The position numbers and the translations under genes are program-made. From NCBI RefSeq assembly GCF_002845985.1, contig NZ_PDFK01000003.1, positions 496,001 through 560,000 of the forward strand: DNA of 64,000 nt, given 5' to 3'. The notes beneath the pieces are model-generated. The model worked only from the letters and a program-made list of their open reading frames with translations, made no database searches and was not told the origin of the DNA. Of the stretch, positions 60,495 to 64,000 are shown in pieces. Source of the stretch: Lysinibacillus fusiformis. GTDB lineage: Bacteria > Bacillota > Bacilli > Bacillales_A > Planococcaceae. Within the stretch, counting starts at the first letter, position 1, and each line of letters opens with the position of its first letter.

Positions 60495-61529
60495 ATGTAT
60501 TTTGGCATTATTCCACTCATTCTTTTTGTCATTTTTCTCATTTCTTATTTAAAAGACCCAAGAAAAATGATCAATGGACTATTATTTAATCTATTTATTT
60601 GTTCTTTTCTGTTATTCTGCGTCATCGCATCTTTAGCATCTGACCATTACTTTTTAAGGCTCATTGTTATTATCCCTTTTATTGCCCTATTTATCTTGAT
60701 TCCTTTTGGCATTCTTGCCTTAATGTTTGGTTTATTTTTAAATGCGAGAGTATTGATGAAGCGAGAAGGTCGACGTTTGGCCAATTCTTTAACATTACTG
60801 GTCGCCATAGGCATATTGCTATTTATCCTCTTACCGATTATCTATCCAGCGAGTGTGTTTTCAATCCACCTCCAACCGATCTTTGGTGGGATCTCGCTGA
60901 TCACGTTTTATTTCTTTATCCATTTATCTAATTTTTTGTCCGCCTATTTTCTTTATCAATTCAATCGACCAAAGCTGAATCAAGATTTTATCATCGTGCT
61001 AGGAAGTGGCTTGATCAATGACAAAGTACCGCCGCTGTTAGCTAGTAGAATTCAAAAAGCAATGGATTTCTACCATAAGCAAGCAGCTGTTACTACGCCA
61101 CCGACCATTATTTTCTCTGGTGGACAAGGTCATGACGAGAATCTACCTGAAGCTGAAGCAATGCAACGATATGCGATTGAAAAAGGCATTCCAATTGAGC
61201 ATACTTTACAGGAGAACCGCTCTGTCAATACCTATCAAAATATGTTATTTTCTAAACAACTGATGGATGATCGGAAACAAGGTAAGGACTATAACAGTAT
61301 TTTTACGACGAATAACTTCCACCTATTTCGCGCTGGTATTTATGCAAGACTTGCGGGCTTGAATAGTCAAGGCATAGGATCAAAGACAGCCTTTTATTAT
61401 TGGCCAAATGCCATGATTCGTGAGTATGTGGCGATTGTTGTGATGGGACGAAAACGACATATGAAAATGATTGGACCTATTGTTGGCATTTCCATCATCT
61501 TATCTTTATTTAGTTTTTTCTTTGTATAA
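60495..61529 (+). CDS. YdcF/ElyC/SanA (DUF218) family membrane protein
   Basis: A 344-residue protein with about five N-terminal membrane helices (to residue 155), a cytoplasmic or external DUF218 domain (about 165-310), and a last helix (IGPIVGISIILSLFSFFFV). DUF218 blocks: DFIIVLGSGLINDKVPPLLA SR, IIFSGGQGHDENLPEAEAMQ and ENRSVNTYQNMLFSK, then FTTNNFHLFRAGIYARLAGL. Family members act in envelope maintenance. AGAGGTG lies 9 nt before the ATG. Confidence 0.9.
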   Translation: MYFGIIPLILFVIFLISYLKDPRKMINGLLFNLFICSFLLFCVIASLASDHYFLRLIVIIPFIALFILIPFGILALMFGLFLNARVLMKREGRRLANSLTLLVAIGILLFILLPIIYPASVFSIHLQPIFGGISLITFYFFIHLSNFLSAYFLYQFNRPKLNQDFIIVLGSGLINDKVPPLLASRIQKAMDFYHKQAAVTTPPTIIFSGGQGHDENLPEAEAMQRYAIEKGIPIEHTLQENRSVNTYQNMLFSKQLMDDRKQGKDYNSIFTTNNFHLFRAGIYARLAGLNSQGIGSKTAFYYWPNAMIREYVAIVVMGRKRHMKMIGPIVGISIILSLFSFFFV

Positions 61530-61541
61530 TGTCTTTCATAT

Positions 61542-61582
61542 GGATTCGCGCACTTTCTATAGGAAGTGTCACGAATCCTTTT
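61542..61582. terminator. terminator after the YdcF-like gene
   Basis: GGATTCG-CACTT / AAGTG-CGAATCC stem followed by TTTTAT. Confidence 0.8.
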
Positions 61583-61590
61583 ATGATTGG

Positions 61591-62058
61591 TCACACCATA
61601 TAGTTCTTCATTTTTTGCTCAAATACCGTCTCGTAGTAGTATTTACGAGGATAGCTTTGTTCCTGCAGTACCTGATAGAGAATAGATTGACCTTCCTCGT
61701 AGCGAATGCCCTCATCACAATTGTCAAATAGTTTCCGAGATAACTGTCTTACTAGACAAACATCCTTCGCTGCCACCCTCCAGCCAAATCGAATTAAATC
61801 CTGCTGATCTAGTGGATCACGATAAGTATCAAGTACAATACAGGCATGCGGCAGATGCTTATTAGCAAATACTAAAACATGCCCTGTATGAATGGACTGA
61901 TCAAAAAAACGTTCGTAAATTTCTTTTATTGGCACTTGGATATTAAGCACATCCATAATGGCTTGCAATGTTGGCTGAGGAATATAATGATCATTTTCCT
62001 CATCTGGATAGTCAAGCAATTCCATGATGGAAGCCATTATCCAAAAATCATAGGTCAC
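61591..62058 (-). CDS. hypothetical protein, 155 residues, of a possible immunity cluster
   Basis: A soluble mixed alpha/beta protein (YDFWIMASIMELLDYPDEEN, GHVLVFANKHLPHACIVLDT, and a C-terminal DEGIRYEEGQSILYQVLQEQ). GTG at 62058 is chosen because GGGAGG ends 9 nt upstream; an earlier in-frame ATG would overlap the upstream gene. It lies 19 bp after the DUF4259 gene on the same strand. Family not recognised. Confidence 0.6.
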   Translation of the reverse strand: MTYDFWIMASIMELLDYPDEENDHYIPQPTLQAIMDVLNIQVPIKEIYERFFDQSIHTGHVLVFANKHLPHACIVLDTYRDPLDQQDLIRFGWRVAAKDVCLVRQLSRKLFDNCDEGIRYEEGQSILYQVLQEQSYPRKYYYETVFEQKMKNYMV

Positions 62059-62077
62059 TTCCAATGACCTCCCTTTT

Positions 62078-62545
62078 TTATTGCTGCAAACAGCTGATTT
62101 CTTGTTCAATCCTTTGTATAAGATAGGCTAGATTCGACTGCCATTCTAGCCAACTCTCGGACTCTCTCCATAGTTCTGTCATTTCTCTCCCTCCATGCTG
62201 ATCAGGCTTTTCATCTTGAATGTCCTTTAGATACTGTAAAATAAATGTCAAAGAGTCTTCATTTGCTGTCCAGTGCACTTGTACATTCTTACTTTCGTAA
62301 CCATAGATTTGACCTGTATCAAGATATTGGCAATAAAGCTCTGCCAGTGCCATAGCGCTAATATCGTAGAAAAAATCGATATCCTCAAAGTTGTCTCCAA
62401 AAAAGCCTTTATTTTTCATCATCTGGACAATGCTCCACAAGGTAATCTGACTCGATTCTTTGTGATGCTTCATAAAATCTTGTAAAAAGCCCACTACATC
62501 CAAACCTTCGTCACTTTCCAATGCTTTGTATCCCCATGCACCCAT
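62078..62545 (-). CDS. DUF4259 protein
   Basis: A 155-residue protein beginning MGAWGYKALESDEGLDVVGF, the DUF4259 signature, with acidic helices and a WTANEDSLTFILQYLKDIQD segment. DUF4259 proteins are frequently seen in immunity or accessory gene clusters; biochemical role unknown. The next gene follows after 19 bp. Confidence 0.82.
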   Translation of the reverse strand: MGAWGYKALESDEGLDVVGFLQDFMKHHKESSQITLWSIVQMMKNKGFFGDNFEDIDFFYDISAMALAELYCQYLDTGQIYGYESKNVQVHWTANEDSLTFILQYLKDIQDEKPDQHGGREMTELWRESESWLEWQSNLAYLIQRIEQEISCLQQ

Positions 62546-62768
62546 TTCCCTACACTTCTCCCTTCATCTATCTAATTAAAGCTTTTCGCAACCATTTGTA
62601 TTTAAAATTAGCACACCATCAGCGCACATTACTAGGGGGCGTCTCCCAATGAACATGTCCACAGCAAACGATCAAATTAGAAGCATGCTAGAGCTCGTTC
62701 CATATGGTTGCGCTATCAGGATTGTCTAACAGAATATTGTCTTATGAGTTGGCGTAGCTAGTCCAAAT

Positions 62769-63569
62769 TTACAGATAGGAGCCAAAGTAAAACTGCATCT
62801 TATCTTGCGAATAGCCATCTTGTCCTCTCCAGGTAGCCATTGACATAAAATCCGTTCCACGTCCACGCTCCTTGCGATAATCATCCTGTGATACTAGTAA
62901 ACCAGCATAGCCCCAGATTTCCATCACAGCATCTCGTTCATATTGATTGGACTTAAAAACATCCTTCCAACGCTTCTCCAGCTGTCTAGCTGCATCCGTC
63001 TCATTACAGGATTCTATTGCCGCTATCATCTGTTTTACTATCATTATATCTTCCTCACACACCGTAAACGTCTCTTGTTCTTTCACTAAACATTCTAAAT
63101 CTAGCAAACAATATAAGAGCCAATTGAGACGAACACCTCCCCACTTCATTCGTTCAAAATTAAGCACATTTAAATCTTCATTTACATATTCTTCATTTGA
63201 CATGATTTTCTGCTCATTACAGTACCCACAGCCACTATAGGATACTAATGTAACAGGTCGCTCATGATACGTGTGGATTAGTAGGTCATGGGTAAGAGCC
63301 CAGCTGGATAAGGCACTGCGCAAATATACTTTACGCGTCGATAAGCTATGCAAAAATGCTGTCACCACAAGCTCCTTTGTTACACCTTCTTCATGAAGAT
63401 GTCGTAACCTCTGTACACATTCATCATGAGTAATGGTTAATCGGTCAAACATCAAGCCCTTACTTTTGGCATACTGAAAATCTTCTTCTGTATAAGTATA
63501 TCCGCCTGACCGCCATCTACCTGATTGCCAATAGGTTTGCATTAAAATTTTTTTTGCTTTCTGATCCAT
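62769..63569 (-). CDS. hypothetical protein, 266 residues, with a CxxC motif
   Basis: A helical, soluble protein. A SYSGCGYCNEQKIMSNEEYV segment contains a CGYC pair, and GGVRLNWLLYCLLDLECLVK follows. The C-terminal part reads ISERDAV-like ERDAVMEIWGYAGLLVSQDD. The ATG at 63569 follows GAGGAAT and sits 13 bp after the upstream stop; an in-frame start at 63593 overlaps that gene. No family recognised. Probably co-transcribed with the partial gene upstream. Confidence 0.6.
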   Translation of the reverse strand: MDQKAKKILMQTYWQSGRWRSGGYTYTEEDFQYAKSKGLMFDRLTITHDECVQRLRHLHEEGVTKELVVTAFLHSLSTRKVYLRSALSSWALTHDLLIHTYHERPVTLVSYSGCGYCNEQKIMSNEEYVNEDLNVLNFERMKWGGVRLNWLLYCLLDLECLVKEQETFTVCEEDIMIVKQMIAAIESCNETDAARQLEKRWKDVFKSNQYERDAVMEIWGYAGLLVSQDDYRKERGRGTDFMSMATWRGQDGYSQDKMQFYFGSYL

Positions 63570-63582
63570 TGCACATTCCTCA

Positions 63583-64000
63583 CTATCTATCACAGAATTT
63601 CAACTTTTCCTGTAGTATTTCTGCCATCTCTTTCCATGGTCGTTTCCAATAGGAGCTCGCTAGTTCTTCTTCTGTTTGTTCTAGCCAATACTCGCCTTCC
63701 ATCAGTTCAAACATGTCCACCATGGTTATAGGTGCACATACTGGATTGGCTAACGCTGCAAGCATGGGCTCTGGTCCATCATCCCAATTATAGCCATTCA
63801 CAATGGCATGCAAAATGACAGCTGATGACACCTTACTTATTTCATGGCACATTGTATCAAGGGATTCCTCATATAAAATGGACTCCACTTGCAGCTGTTC
63901 TGCTGCCTGCAAGGTCAGTCGAATGGCTCCAGGCGTATCCAGCAATAAATCCGCAATCCCTCTATGGTCTCTTGCTGCATACCAAGCTGTAGCGGTAATC
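63583..64000 (-). CDS. DUF4274-like protein, 5' end outside the window
   Basis: About 139 codons are visible to the window edge, and the frame is still open there (reading TATAWYAARDHRGIADLLLD). The C-terminal part, SAVILHAIVNGYNWDDGPEP MLAALANPVC followed by MVDMFELMEG, is the pattern I associate with DUF4274 proteins, often encoded beside toxin-immunity genes. Function unknown. It is the first visible gene of a minus-strand cluster running down to 61591. Confidence 0.65.
   Translation of the reverse strand, partial: ITATAWYAARDHRGIADLLLDTPGAIRLTLQAAEQLQVESILYEESLDTMCHEISKVSSAVILHAIVNGYNWDDGPEPMLAALANPVCAPITMVDMFELMEGEYWLEQTEEELASSYWKRPWKEMAEILQEKLKFCDR

Overview
The window looks like a chromosomal segment of a low-GC, spore-forming Firmicute, most likely Lysinibacillus or a close relative in the Bacillaceae/Planococcaceae. 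The basis is AT-rich sequence with strong AGGAGG ribosome sites and TTG/GTG starts, two Ger(x)C germination lipoproteins, two ExsF-like spore-surface proteins, YkuI, YdjI/YdjG, YwdK and YneP homologues, and FadR-type operators resembling the B. subtilis consensus. No tRNA, rRNA or CRISPR array was seen. The genus is an inference; no database search was possible.

Layout. 1-16.3 kb is mostly housekeeping and regulatory: a DHFR-fold reductase facing a WYL regulator, a DUF418 membrane protein, a PhzF isomerase, a RidA-like protein, a MetX-like hydrolase facing a LysR regulator, acetyltransferases, a degenerate EAL protein (YkuI type), the two-gene zinc-ribbon/SPFH unit (YdjG/YdjI type), YwdK and YneP. 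16.3-30 kb is accessory and eroded: a decayed gene with frameshifts, a dead phage lysis cassette (holin and amidase), an IS1182-type remnant, a DUF998 deletion derivative and a SHOCT-domain remnant. These lie among intact small genes (DUF4352, DUF3953, ClbS/DfsB, MerR plus methyltransferase-like, APH-type kinase, XRE regulator). 30-43.5 kb holds a cold-shock gene with a structured leader, a benzil-reductase-like SDR lacking its catalytic Tyr, VanZ, a spore-surface paralogue, a 21-bp minisatellite, two orphan Ger(x)C genes, an AraC-acetyltransferase pair, a frameshifted SUKH gene and a TPR protein.

43.8-47.5 kb is a fatty-acid-degradation operon (acyl-CoA dehydrogenase, SDR, kinase-like protein) preceded by two near-consensus FadR boxes. 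47.5-50.8 kb couples HutG with the glutamate carrier GltS, next to a divergent LysR gene. 50.8-56 kb carries cell-wall enzymes (NodB deacetylase with SH3 repeats, D,D-carboxypeptidase) and a striking fusion of MORN repeats to a CbxX/SpoVK-type AAA+ ATPase. 56-64 kb holds a WYL regulator, a YbjQ/deoxyribosyltransferase/acetyltransferase group, an Imm26-like protein, a YdcF-family protein and a minus-strand cluster (DUF4259, DUF4274-like and two unrecognised genes) resembling an immunity-gene island.

The most interesting non-coding signals are: a two-copy, two-hairpin intergenic element (6522-6641 and 37032-37149); a consensus promoter overlapped by a perfect palindrome that drives only a 27-codon ORF (5007-5246); the 21-bp tandem repeat (34266-34554); a hairpin array with a conserved tail (36000-36594); and a recurring TCAGACTG motif placed just before terminator hairpins.
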